From NCBI GenBank assembly GCA_022564295.1, contig JADFLR010000011.1:1-64000 (forward strand): a stretch of DNA of 64,000 nucleotides, in the 5' to 3' direction. The notes beneath the pieces are model-generated. The model was given only the letters and a program-made list of their open reading frames with translations. It did not search any database and was not told where the DNA came from. Positions 11,638-19,200 of the stretch are shown here, piece after piece. Positions within the stretch are counted from its first letter, which is position 1; every line of letters begins with the position of its first letter. The stretch comes from Bacteroidota bacterium (GTDB taxonomy: Bacteria > Bacteroidota > Ignavibacteria > Ignavibacteriales > Ignavibacteriaceae). The translations under genes and the position numbers were made by a program.

Positions 11638-12747
11638 TTAGTTATTTAACCGAACAGGCATAAGTAACAACATAAGTTCTTCGGTTTCCTTCACCGTTTC
11701 GGGTTCAATAATACAAGCTTTGGTAGGAGAATGAAGTTTAAAAACAACACTTTCATCGTCAACATGATTTAAAATGTCATTAACGTAAGCTGTGTTAAAC
11801 CCAATATCCATTGCTTCGGCATCATATTTACATTCTATATTTTCAACAGCATCAGAACCATGATCAATATCTTCAGCAGAAACTTCCAGGTTATTGTTGC
11901 TGATTGAGAATTTAACCTGCTTTGAACTAGATGAAGAAAACAACATCATTCTCTTTATAGTCGAATTAAGAACGTCCCTGTTAACAAAAAGTTTATTTTC
12001 ATTTTCAAGAGGTATTACGCTGCTGTATGCGGGATACTTTTCGGCAATCAATCTTGATACAAATTCAATATCACCTAAATGGAAAGAAACATTTGATTTA
12101 CTAAGATAAATTTTAACATCAGCATCATCTAATAATTTCGAAAGTACCGATATTGCACGTTCGGGGATTATGTACTGTTCTTCGGTTGCTGATTTTATAT
12201 TCTTGTTAATGTATTTAACTAACCTATGTCCGTCCGTAGCCACAAACCTTAATCCATCGGGGGTAAACTCAAATAATGTTCCTGTCATAGCAGGTCTCAT
12301 ATCTTCTTTACTCATAGCAAAAGAAGTTTGATCGATTGCTTTTTTCAAATCCAAACCATTTATAACAATTTCTTTATCCTTCGATACAGCAGGAATTTCA
12401 GGAAAATCTTCGTAAGAAGAATATCCGATATTATAAACACCTGTATCGGTAGTTATTTTGAGTTTCGATCCGCCATCGGCATTAAACGTAATTTGTGTTT
12501 CACCAAGCGATCTGATAATATCGTAAAGAAGGCGCGCTGGTATAACCATTTTCAGGTTCTCATCCGATGCAATATTAATAGATGACCTAAGTGCAATCTC
12601 TAAATCAGTTGCACTTACATACATAGCACCGTCTTTAATATCGAACAGAAAATTTTCTAAAATTGGCATCGGTGTACGGGTAGGAACCGCGGGGATAATC
12701 TTGCTAAGAAGCTTTTCAAGTACCTTACTGTTTACTTTAAATTCCAT
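11638..12747 (-). CDS. dnaN: DNA polymerase III sliding clamp (beta subunit)
   Basis: This 369-residue beta clamp is a head-to-tail dimer ring that tethers polymerase III to DNA. The N-terminus MEFKVNSKVLEKLLSKI, the VPTRTPMPILENF stretch and the C-terminal LLMPVRLNN are family signatures; the last binds client peptides. The ATG at 12747 is preferred over an upstream start at 12783 because GGAGAG lies just before it and the 12 extra residues are not clamp-like. It heads the replication operon but lies 31 kb from dnaA, unlike the common dnaA-dnaN pair. Confidence 0.96.
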   Translation of the reverse strand: MEFKVNSKVLEKLLSKIIPAVPTRTPMPILENFLFDIKDGAMYVSATDLEIALRSSINIASDENLKMVIPARLLYDIIRSLGETQITFNADGGSKLKITTDTGVYNIGYSSYEDFPEIPAVSKDKEIVINGLDLKKAIDQTSFAMSKEDMRPAMTGTLFEFTPDGLRFVATDGHRLVKYINKNIKSATEEQYIIPERAISVLSKLLDDADVKIYLSKSNVSFHLGDIEFVSRLIAEKYPAYSSVIPLENENKLFVNRDVLNSTIKRMMLFSSSSSKQVKFSISNNNLEVSAEDIDHGSDAVENIECKYDAEAMDIGFNTAYVNDILNHVDDESVVFKLHSPTKACIIEPETVKETEELMLLLMPVRLNN

Positions 12748-12910
12748 AAAAATTCTCTCCAAAATTAACACAGCAAAATACAAAAATGAGAGTCCAATCT
12801 CAATGCAAAAGAGGATAAATAATGATAGGAAATGAACTGTTTTTACTTAAAATTTATACTATTAAAAAATAGTTGGTAAAAACTATAAAATTAATATACA
12901 ATCCGTAAAA

Positions 12911-13318
12911 TTACGGACCTATTGGGTCTATGTCTCCTCCGCCAGATAAGTCATCTGAAGTGGTTTTTGTAGCGCTGATTGTATAAACACCATCAATAAA
13001 AGTGCTGGCATAAACAATCAATACTCTGGTTCCGGCTGCTAATTCTAAATCACCTGAAACATCACCTTCTGCAGATGAAGAAATTGTTCCGGGTGGTAAC
13101 TCGTATGTAGTTGCATACGAATATTTTCCTTTTGGTATTTCCGTTATATCAACAGATTTACCGGCACCTACAGCAATTAAGGAAGCTCTGAAATTTATAA
13201 AAACCTTATTTGATGCAAAATTCTCGAATGTGATTTTTGTGCCAACAGTATCAGAACATCCCGACAAAAACGACATTGATATCGTCAAAAAGGTAATTAC
13301 GGTTAATATTTTATTCAT
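12911..13318 (-). CDS. Small predicted lipoprotein
   Basis: This 135-residue protein has a lipoprotein signal peptide: a hydrophobic stretch, then lipobox FLSGC with Cys near residue 21. The mature part is rich in Ser, Thr and Gly and contains no recognised domain. The tail SGGGDIDPIGP is low complexity. It lies upstream of dnaN in the same direction, separated by 163 bases, and is probably a separate transcript. Function unknown. Confidence 0.65.
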   Translation of the reverse strand: MNKILTVITFLTISMSFLSGCSDTVGTKITFENFASNKVFINFRASLIAVGAGKSVDITEIPKGKYSYATTYELPPGTISSSAEGDVSGDLELAAGTRVLIVYASTFIDGVYTISATKTTSDDLSGGGDIDPIGP

Positions 13319-13821
13319 TTTTTCCTCAATATTTTAATTTCTAAACCAAAAACAATAATTTAGTTCAAAATTTAGGCCAAAGGAAATATATAAAAATTTT
13401 ACCAATCTGGTATAATCCTTTATGTTAAAAGCATTTACTAACATGACTATTATTAATATATTAATATATATTTACTTATTAATTGTAATAATTACAATGT
13501 CAATATGTTGAAAACAATGCATCGACATATTTGATAATAACTTATCAGTATTAATATCAATTTTAACATGTTTATAAGTTATCATTAGTTCACTGTTATT
13601 AACAAAGGTCGGGATAACTTTAAGTTGCTAACAATTAGTCATTAACATATTAACTAGTTATTAACAATAAAAAACCCCTGAATATCTTATAATATGCAGG
13701 GACATTTTATTAAATTATTTTAAAAATTCCCCAGAGTATTTAAATATATGTTCAGTAATTTTTAAGATGAATGTTCAACGATAACTTAATACGGCTTGCA
13801 GAGCGTTATTAAATTACCGGA
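13319..13821. other. AT-rich spacer, no gene; repeated TTATTAACA motif
   Basis: No coding region is visible in these 503 bases. The motif GTTATTAACAA occurs twice (about 13595-13605 and 13657-13667) amid several related ATTAAC runs. None matches the DnaA box TTATCCACA. A hairpin lies at 13676-13701. Confidence 0.5.
13669..13701 (-). terminator. Intrinsic terminator, minus strand
   Basis: The arms CCCTGAATAT (13676-13685) and ATATGCAGGG (13692-13701) pair at nine of ten positions around a CTTATA loop. Read on the minus strand the stem is followed by six T (13674-13669). It would end transcription of the orphan gene at 13822-14286. Confidence 0.7.
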
Positions 13822-14286
13822 TTAATTGTGAATCCAGCGCTCTTCCTGTTTTTCCTGAGTAACTACTCTTGGTTTTACCTGCTCTAGTATTAACTCAATA
13901 TCAGTGAATTTAAATAATGTAAAATCAGCATATGCCTCATCAACATTAATTATAGTTATCATCCCGCTATTTGTCCAGCTGAAGGGAGCGTTCTTAACCT
14001 GGATATGATCCATCTCGACTACCAGTTTTCTTTCACCTGCCGGAAGGTAGTCAATAATCTTCTCAAATGGATTAAAGATAGCACATCGGCCAGGTTTAAT
14101 AATCGCCCTGATATTTTTAAATGGAACGGGCGATCTGTTTTCAGCATATACCCATATATGGGCGTGATCACCTTCATAAAATGTATAGTTCGGTCGGTTG
14201 GGATCAGTCTCATTAAGTACATGGTTGGTGAACTCAAGTCCATTTAGCTTGAGTTCAGTTGCCATTTTTGAAATAACATCAAACAT
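13822..14286 (-). CDS. Hypothetical protein, unknown family
   Basis: This 154-residue protein has no signal peptide or membrane segment. It alternates polar and hydrophobic residues in a pattern suggesting a beta-sandwich (for example HIWVYAENRSPVPFKNIRAII, with an N-R-S-P-x-P-F-K turn). I do not recognise it. The ATG at 14286 is supported by AAGGAG seven bases upstream. The gene stands alone and is bracketed by an 11-bp inverted repeat (GGCTTGCAGAG at 13793-13803, its complement at 14312-14322). Confidence 0.6.
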   Translation of the reverse strand: MFDVISKMATELKLNGLEFTNHVLNETDPNRPNYTFYEGDHAHIWVYAENRSPVPFKNIRAIIKPGRCAIFNPFEKIIDYLPAGERKLVVEMDHIQVKNAPFSWTNSGMITIINVDEAYADFTLFKFTDIELILEQVKPRVVTQEKQEERWIHN

Positions 14287-14890
14287 AGATTATCTCCTTT
14301 TAATTATTAAACTCTGCAAGCCAATAAATAAATAAGAAAAAATCCCCAATGAGTTAATCATCTCTCCGACGGAGATACCTTCAGGATCTAAATCTTCTAA
14401 ATGCCATTAGGCTATTAGAATTTTAGAGCAAATATTTCCGCTTCGATAAAATGGCGAAGAGATAATACAAAGATGAGAAAAAATTTTCATAAACGCAAGT
14501 ATAATCAGCTATTACAGAAAATATTTAAAGTAGTTTCACCAAGTGATTTTATAAGTAGTTATTATATCTTAATTTTATCAAGACTTAGGAAAATAACTGC
14601 TCTGATCGTAAATCACCTCGATAGAAATATTAATTAATATCAACATATGCCTATTGCATTAATTTCAATTTTTTGTAATACCTGATAATGATAAATGGAT
14701 TAAGAGAAACTGAGATAATTTTTCAGTACGATTAATTAAAAATGTGTAAATTTATCTGCCGATAGTTGTGTCTTAGTTACAGGAAAACTAAGTTGACAAC
14801 AATGATTAGAAAAATAATTTTGAGTCTTTATTATGTGGATAGTAAATACTCAAGCTGAAAAAATATTTAATATTTAAACTAGAAGCAAAA
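14287..14890. other. Non-coding region between orphan gene and Moco leader
   Basis: This AT-rich region of about 600 bases shows no supportable reading frame on either strand. Only a short hairpin TCTCCGACGGAGA near 14360 stands out. It probably contains the divergent promoters of the orphan gene and the Moco operon, which I cannot place. Confidence 0.4.
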
Positions 14891-14976
14891 TAACTCCGAG
14901 CCAAGAAGCCTAAGTTTTTTATGTGGTTTGAGACCGATAGGGTGTTGCCGGAAACAGCAGAACCTCCCGTATTTGA
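14891..14976 (+). ncRNA. Candidate molybdenum-cofactor (Moco) riboswitch
   Basis: The leader of moaA shows a run of structured, GC-richer segments unlike the surrounding AT-rich spacer. They include ACTCCGAGCC near 14893, a small GGTTTGAGACC hairpin near 14925-14935, a GCCGGAAACAGC loop (14947-14958) and AACCTCCC (14961-14968). These lie just before the Shine-Dalgarno. Placement directly upstream of a Moco operon and the CCGAGCC and CCTCCC blocks recall the Moco RNA motif. I recognise this by resemblance only, and the full fold is not verified. Confidence 0.45.
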
Positions 14977-14988
14977 AAAGGAGTAAAA

Positions 14989-16011
14989 GTGAAATTTGTA
15001 ACGAATAAACTGCAAACATCAGCAAGTCCCGATACCCGTCTTGTAGATCCATTGGGCAGAGTAATGAATTATCTGCGTTTAGCTGTCACCGACCGTTGTA
15101 ACTTGCGCTGTCAATATTGTATGCCTGCTGAAGGGATTCCTTTAAACAGTCGTGATCATATTCTCCAATTTGAAGAGATGGAACAACTTATTCAGATATT
15201 TCAGAACCTCGGTGTAAATAAGTTGCGGATTACCGGTGGGGAACCATTTGTACGAAAAGGACTACTGGAATTTTTAAAAAGAGTGAATAACTTTGAGGGG
15301 ATAAATTCAATTAATATTACAACCAATGCAGTTTTTATTGGAGATATTATCTCCGATTTGGAACAATTAAAAATTGGCAGTTTAAATATTAGCTTGGATT
15401 CTTTACAAAAAGATAGATTTTTTAAGATTACCCGCAGGGATGAATTTGAGATTGTAATGGAGAATATTGATAAGGCTATAAAATCTACGATACCTGTAAA
15501 ACTAAATATGGTTGTTTTAGCCGGGATAAATGATGATGAGATCCTTTCATTTACACACCTTGCAAAAGACAATCGCATCGAGGTACGCTTTATTGAGCAA
15601 ATGCCTTTTAGTGGGGGACCGGCTTCAGAAAGCATAATAAGTGCCGATCAAATTCTTAATATTTTACGACAGCAATACCCGTTACTTTATGAACAAAATT
15701 TACCAAATTCCACCGCACGTATTTTTTATAATCCTGGTTATAAAGGCACCATAGGAATTATCGCCGGTTATTCACGTACCTTTTGCTCATCCTGCACAAG
15801 GTTAAGGATAACGCCGGAGGGCATGCTAAAAACCTGTTTGTATGACCGTGGAGCAGTTAATTTAAAAGAGATGCTGCGCTCAGGTAAAACAGATCTGCAA
15901 ATAAAAGATGCAATCATTATGGCAGTGCAAAACCGGGCAAAAGATGGTTTTGAATCACAAGAGAGATCCAGCCAGGATTACAACGTATCAATGGCTCAGA
16001 TCGGGGGTTAA
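14989..16011 (+). CDS. moaA: GTP 3',8-cyclase MoaA
   Basis: This radical SAM enzyme starts molybdenum cofactor synthesis by converting GTP to 3',8-cyclo-GTP, with MoaC acting next. The protein has 340 residues. The N-terminal SAM cluster site is CNLRCQYCMP; the C-terminal second cluster is FCSSC followed by KTCLY, both with three cysteines. The C-terminus ends in Gly-Gly, needed in MoaA. Start is GTG at 14989, five bases after AAGGAG. It is the first gene of the Moco operon; moaC is not in the window. Confidence 0.96.
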   Translation: MKFVTNKLQTSASPDTRLVDPLGRVMNYLRLAVTDRCNLRCQYCMPAEGIPLNSRDHILQFEEMEQLIQIFQNLGVNKLRITGGEPFVRKGLLEFLKRVNNFEGINSINITTNAVFIGDIISDLEQLKIGSLNISLDSLQKDRFFKITRRDEFEIVMENIDKAIKSTIPVKLNMVVLAGINDDEILSFTHLAKDNRIEVRFIEQMPFSGGPASESIISADQILNILRQQYPLLYEQNLPNSTARIFYNPGYKGTIGIIAGYSRTFCSSCTRLRITPEGMLKTCLYDRGAVNLKEMLRSGKTDLQIKDAIIMAVQNRAKDGFESQERSSQDYNVSMAQIGG

Positions 16012-16013
16012 AA

Positions 16014-17180
16014 ACGAATAAGCTTAAAAACAGATTTGGCTTATCAGAATGGTCGGGAGCAGTTGGCGATTTAGGGACCTTGCTTCCTTTGGCCTTTGCA
16101 CTTGTTGTTTTTAACGGCTTTGGTATATCACGACTGTTTCTTCTGTGGGGTGTGATGTACATTTTAACCGGATGGTTATATAAAGTACCTGTTTCGGTAC
16201 AGCCGCTTAAAGCGATGGCAGTTATTGCTATAAGTTCGGGCATTTCTATCGAGATGCTTACCGGCACATCTTTTTTTTACGGAATTTTACTAATCGTTTT
16301 ATCATTAACAGGTGCAATACGTTGGCTGCAAAAATGGTTCTCTCCAGCGTTGGTTAAGGGGATACAGTTAGGTATTGGATTAATTCTGGCGCAAAAAGCA
16401 ATCGAGATGGTGATAGAAAAAGGGTTTTTACTTTTTGGTGAACCTGGCTCTATGCAGATGAATTTTTTAGTTCTATTACTGCTGCTTCCTTTTCTTTGGG
16501 TGTTTCAGTTCCGAAAAAAAATACCAATTGCACTTATACTGATTCTTGTCAGCATAGTTATTATTAAACTCTGGGGCGGTACAGAACCTGTAATCCCAAA
16601 AGAAACATTGTTGGATTTTACAGTTCCCAAATTTAGTATTTTACTGGATGCATTCTTTTTGCTGATCATTCCACAACTACCATTAACTTTAGGGAACGCA
16701 ATGTTTGCTGCTTCGGATGCAAGTCATTCATTTTGGGGTAAACAGGCAGAAAGAGTTAACCCAACACGATTTGGTTTATCAATTGGTATCGGTAATTCGG
16801 CTATAGGTTTATTAGGTGGCTTTCCTATGTGTCACGGTGCAGGCGGAATTGCAGCACATAATCAATTCGGAGGAAAAACAGGCGGAACTACAATAATAAT
16901 AGGCGTTGCTTTGATTGTGTTTGCACTAATTTCGCCACTTTCGGCTATATTGTTTTTGATACCCGTTCCCTTGCTTGCAGCAATGCTGCTTTTTGATAGC
17001 TGGCGGATGATAGCTCTTATAAAAAAATTGGACCTTAGTTTTGGAATTGTTGTTGCTATTCTGGTTGGTTTAATTTCCTTCTTTACCAGGAATTTATCTA
17101 TAGCTTTAATAAGCGGGCTTGTTGTTGAACAATCATATGTCTACATTATACGACGCAAAAATTTGCAGGTGGAAAATTAA
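16014..17180 (+). CDS. MOT1-type molybdate/sulfate transporter
   Basis: This polytopic membrane protein has about 10 hydrophobic segments. It carries two signatures of the MOT1 family: GAVGDLGTLLPL at the N-terminus and GGFPMCHGAGG (about residues 265-275). The family transports molybdate with high affinity. The first signature lies upstream of the first canonical codon (TTG 16080), so the gene must begin earlier. The open frame back to the stop at 15951 has no ATG, GTG or TTG. ACG at 16014 sits where Met would, after a GGGGG stretch, three bases past the moaA stop. Length from there is 388 residues. Neighbours support molybdate as substrate. Confidence 0.82.
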   Translation, partial: TNKLKNRFGLSEWSGAVGDLGTLLPLAFALVVFNGFGISRLFLLWGVMYILTGWLYKVPVSVQPLKAMAVIAISSGISIEMLTGTSFFYGILLIVLSLTGAIRWLQKWFSPALVKGIQLGIGLILAQKAIEMVIEKGFLLFGEPGSMQMNFLVLLLLLPFLWVFQFRKKIPIALILILVSIVIIKLWGGTEPVIPKETLLDFTVPKFSILLDAFFLLIIPQLPLTLGNAMFAASDASHSFWGKQAERVNPTRFGLSIGIGNSAIGLLGGFPMCHGAGGIAAHNQFGGKTGGTTIIIGVALIVFALISPLSAILFLIPVPLLAAMLLFDSWRMIALIKKLDLSFGIVVAILVGLISFFTRNLSIALISGLVVEQSYVYIIRRKNLQVEN

Positions 17181-17216
17181 TTCTATAATATATTTATATA
17201 AACATTTAAGAAAACA

Positions 17217-17450
17217 ATGAAATTAAAAATATTATTCTTCGGCATTCTAAGTGAAGCGGCAGGGAAACAAGAAATGATACTTAATGATATTAGCGACTCA
17301 GAAACTTTACAAAATCATTTAACATCTCTCATCCCCGGTTTAAAGGATTATACGTTTAGAATGGCAATAAACCAGGAATTTATAGATGGAAATCGTACCT
17401 TAAAAGATGGCGATGTTGTAGCAATGATGCCGCCGTTTGCCGGCGGGTAA
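17217..17450 (+). CDS. moaD: Molybdopterin synthase small (sulfur carrier) subunit MoaD
   Basis: This 77-residue ubiquitin-like sulfur carrier ends in FAGG. The terminal glycine is adenylated by MoeB and thiocarboxylated, then donates sulfur to form the molybdopterin dithiolene with MoaE. The beginning MKLKILFFGILSEAAG and the VAMMPPFAGG end fit the family. It follows the transporter by 36 bases and precedes moeB by about 96. Confidence 0.94.
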   Translation: MKLKILFFGILSEAAGKQEMILNDISDSETLQNHLTSLIPGLKDYTFRMAINQEFIDGNRTLKDGDVVAMMPPFAGG

Positions 17451-17546
17451 TATTTACAATTTAATACTATGCTAAAATTATAATAGCAAGGTTTTCTTCA
17501 AAAATATTGTGCTTGAATTTGCTTACGCTATAATAGAAATCGAATA

Positions 17547-18677
17547 ATGTTATCTAATGAAGAAAATATTTACTATAGCCGCCATTTACTCTTACAGGAA
17601 ATTGGTGAGCAGGGTCAGTTAAAATTAAAAGACGCAAGCGTGCTGATAGTCGGCGCCGGTGGATTGGGCTGTCCTGTCCTGTCATACTTAACAGGTGCTG
17701 GAGTTGGACATATTGGTATTCTTGATGCTGACCTTGTAGAAAAAACAAACCTTCACAGACAGTTTCTTTTTGGCATATCAAAAATCGGTCAACCAAAAAC
17801 AGAAGCGGTTATTAACCATTTACAGGATTTAAATCCACATATTTCCTTTACAGAACATTTTTTACGATTAAGGCCTAAAAACGCAATTGATATAATTAAA
17901 AACTATGAAATCGTTATTGATGCAACAGATAATTTCCCCACTCGATATCTCATTAATGATGCGTGTGTTATTCTGGATAAACCTTTTGTGTCTGGGTCGA
18001 TTGATAGGTTCCAGGGACAAATAAGTGTTTTTAATTATGTAGATTATGCAGGTACAAAAGGACCAACCTATCGATGTCTCTTCCCAGTGCCACCATCCCC
18101 GGAAACAGCACCGGATTGCTCTCAAAATGGTGTGCTTGGCGTTCTACCGGGCATAATTGGCAACCTGCAAGCAAGTGAAGTTATTAAAATGATTACTGGA
18201 GCAGGCAGCGTACTTAACGGAAAAGTACTCGTGGTAGATACATTAAGATCATCATTTTATTCCTTTGCACTAAAACGAAATGAGAATGCTGTGGAACAAG
18301 CAATGAAATTAAAGGGAAATATAATCAATTTTGATTATGATGATTTTTGTCAATCAACATTATCTTATAATATAAAACAAATAAGCTCACAGGAATTAAG
18401 TAAGAAACTCATATCACAAGATACTATTCAGTTAATAGATATAAGGGAAAACGGCCGACTTGATTATATTGAGGGGAGTATTAACATTCCCAGGTCGGGC
18501 TTAGATAAAAATATTAGTCATATTAAAAGAGATATACCCGTAGTAATTTATTGTGATCTTGGAACTAATAGTTTAATAACCACAAAATTTTTAACTGACT
18601 TAGGATTTGATAATGTATATAACCTTACAGGTGGAATTGAAGCATGGAAGAATTTAAATGAAAAAAAAAGTGAATGA
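17547..18677 (+). CDS. moeB: MoaD-activating adenylyltransferase MoeB fused to rhodanese domain
   Basis: Residues 1-245 form a ThiF/MoeB/E1-like adenylation domain with GAGGLGCPVLSYL (nucleotide loop), NLHRQFLF and DATDNFPTRYL. Residues about 280-375 are a rhodanese domain (IDIRENGRLDYIEGS, active-site Cys in CDLGTNS) that would supply persulfide sulfur. The two-domain layout resembles MoeZ and MOCS3-type proteins. The zinc site usual in the family is degenerate: the first C of the usual C-x-x-C is Thr (PTYRCLF) and no second C-x-x-C pair is visible before the rhodanese domain. It may also serve other sulfur carriers such as ThiS. Confidence 0.9.
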   Translation: MLSNEENIYYSRHLLLQEIGEQGQLKLKDASVLIVGAGGLGCPVLSYLTGAGVGHIGILDADLVEKTNLHRQFLFGISKIGQPKTEAVINHLQDLNPHISFTEHFLRLRPKNAIDIIKNYEIVIDATDNFPTRYLINDACVILDKPFVSGSIDRFQGQISVFNYVDYAGTKGPTYRCLFPVPPSPETAPDCSQNGVLGVLPGIIGNLQASEVIKMITGAGSVLNGKVLVVDTLRSSFYSFALKRNENAVEQAMKLKGNIINFDYDDFCQSTLSYNIKQISSQELSKKLISQDTIQLIDIRENGRLDYIEGSINIPRSGLDKNISHIKRDIPVVIYCDLGTNSLITTKFLTDLGFDNVYNLTGGIEAWKNLNEKKSE

Positions 18678-19107
18678 TATGCCGGGAAAAAGTTATTTTA
18701 TACAGGGCTCTATAAAACCACAATTTATTGCCGAACAAATTACAAAGCATAATACAAAGTACAATATCGGTGCACATTCAATTTTTCTCGGCCAGGTTCG
18801 TGCCGATGAAATAGATAACAAAAAGGTAGCAGAAATAGAGTATTTTACATATGAAGATATGGCGAACAAAGAGATCGCCAAAGTTCGTGAAAGCGCATTT
18901 GCAAAATGGCCTCTATCTTGTCTGCATATCTATCATAGCAACGGTCCTGTAAAAACGGGTGAGATATCGTTATTTGTATTTGTGTCAGCCGGTCATCGGA
19001 CAGAATGCTTGGAAGCCGTTCACCAAATTGTTGAAGATATAAAACATAAGGTTCCCATCTGGAAAAAAGAGATTATGGAAGATGGTTCTGCGTACTGGGT
19101 TAAATAG
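18658..19107 (+). CDS. moaE: Molybdopterin synthase catalytic subunit MoaE
   Basis: The large subunit of molybdopterin synthase binds precursor Z and receives sulfur from MoaD. Visible signatures are SIFLGQVRADE, YEDMA, HSNGPVKTGE, SAGHRTECLEAVHQIVEDIK and VPIWKKEIMEDGSAYWV, which contain the catalytic lysines. As drawn (149 residues) the start overlaps moeB by 20 bases; an ATG at 18679, right after the moeB stop, is also possible and gives 142 residues. It is the last gene of the operon. Confidence 0.94.
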   Translation: MKKKVNDMPGKSYFIQGSIKPQFIAEQITKHNTKYNIGAHSIFLGQVRADEIDNKKVAEIEYFTYEDMANKEIAKVRESAFAKWPLSCLHIYHSNGPVKTGEISLFVFVSAGHRTECLEAVHQIVEDIKHKVPIWKKEIMEDGSAYWVK

Positions 19108-19150
19108 TGATAATTTCTGGCAAGAAGAATCTAGAATAAAACAAAGGGGA

Positions 19151-19172
19151 AGTGACTCCATTAAGGATCACT
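19151..19172. terminator. Hairpin between convergent moaE and RND genes
   Basis: AGTGACTCC (19151-19159) and GGATCACT (19165-19172) pair with one bulge around ATTAA. Flanking sequences (AGAATCTAGAATAAAAC and GTTTTATTTTACTATTCT) can extend the stem. It is probably a bidirectional terminator for the two convergent transcripts. Confidence 0.5.
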
Positions 19173-19200
19173 ACAATTTAATCAGGTTCGTTTTATTTTA

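Noticed and set aside
13595-13667. GTTATTAACAA repeats as a second replication origin
   Set aside because: They do not match the DnaA box and lie downstream of an orphan gene; only oriC at 43.6-43.9 kb fits.
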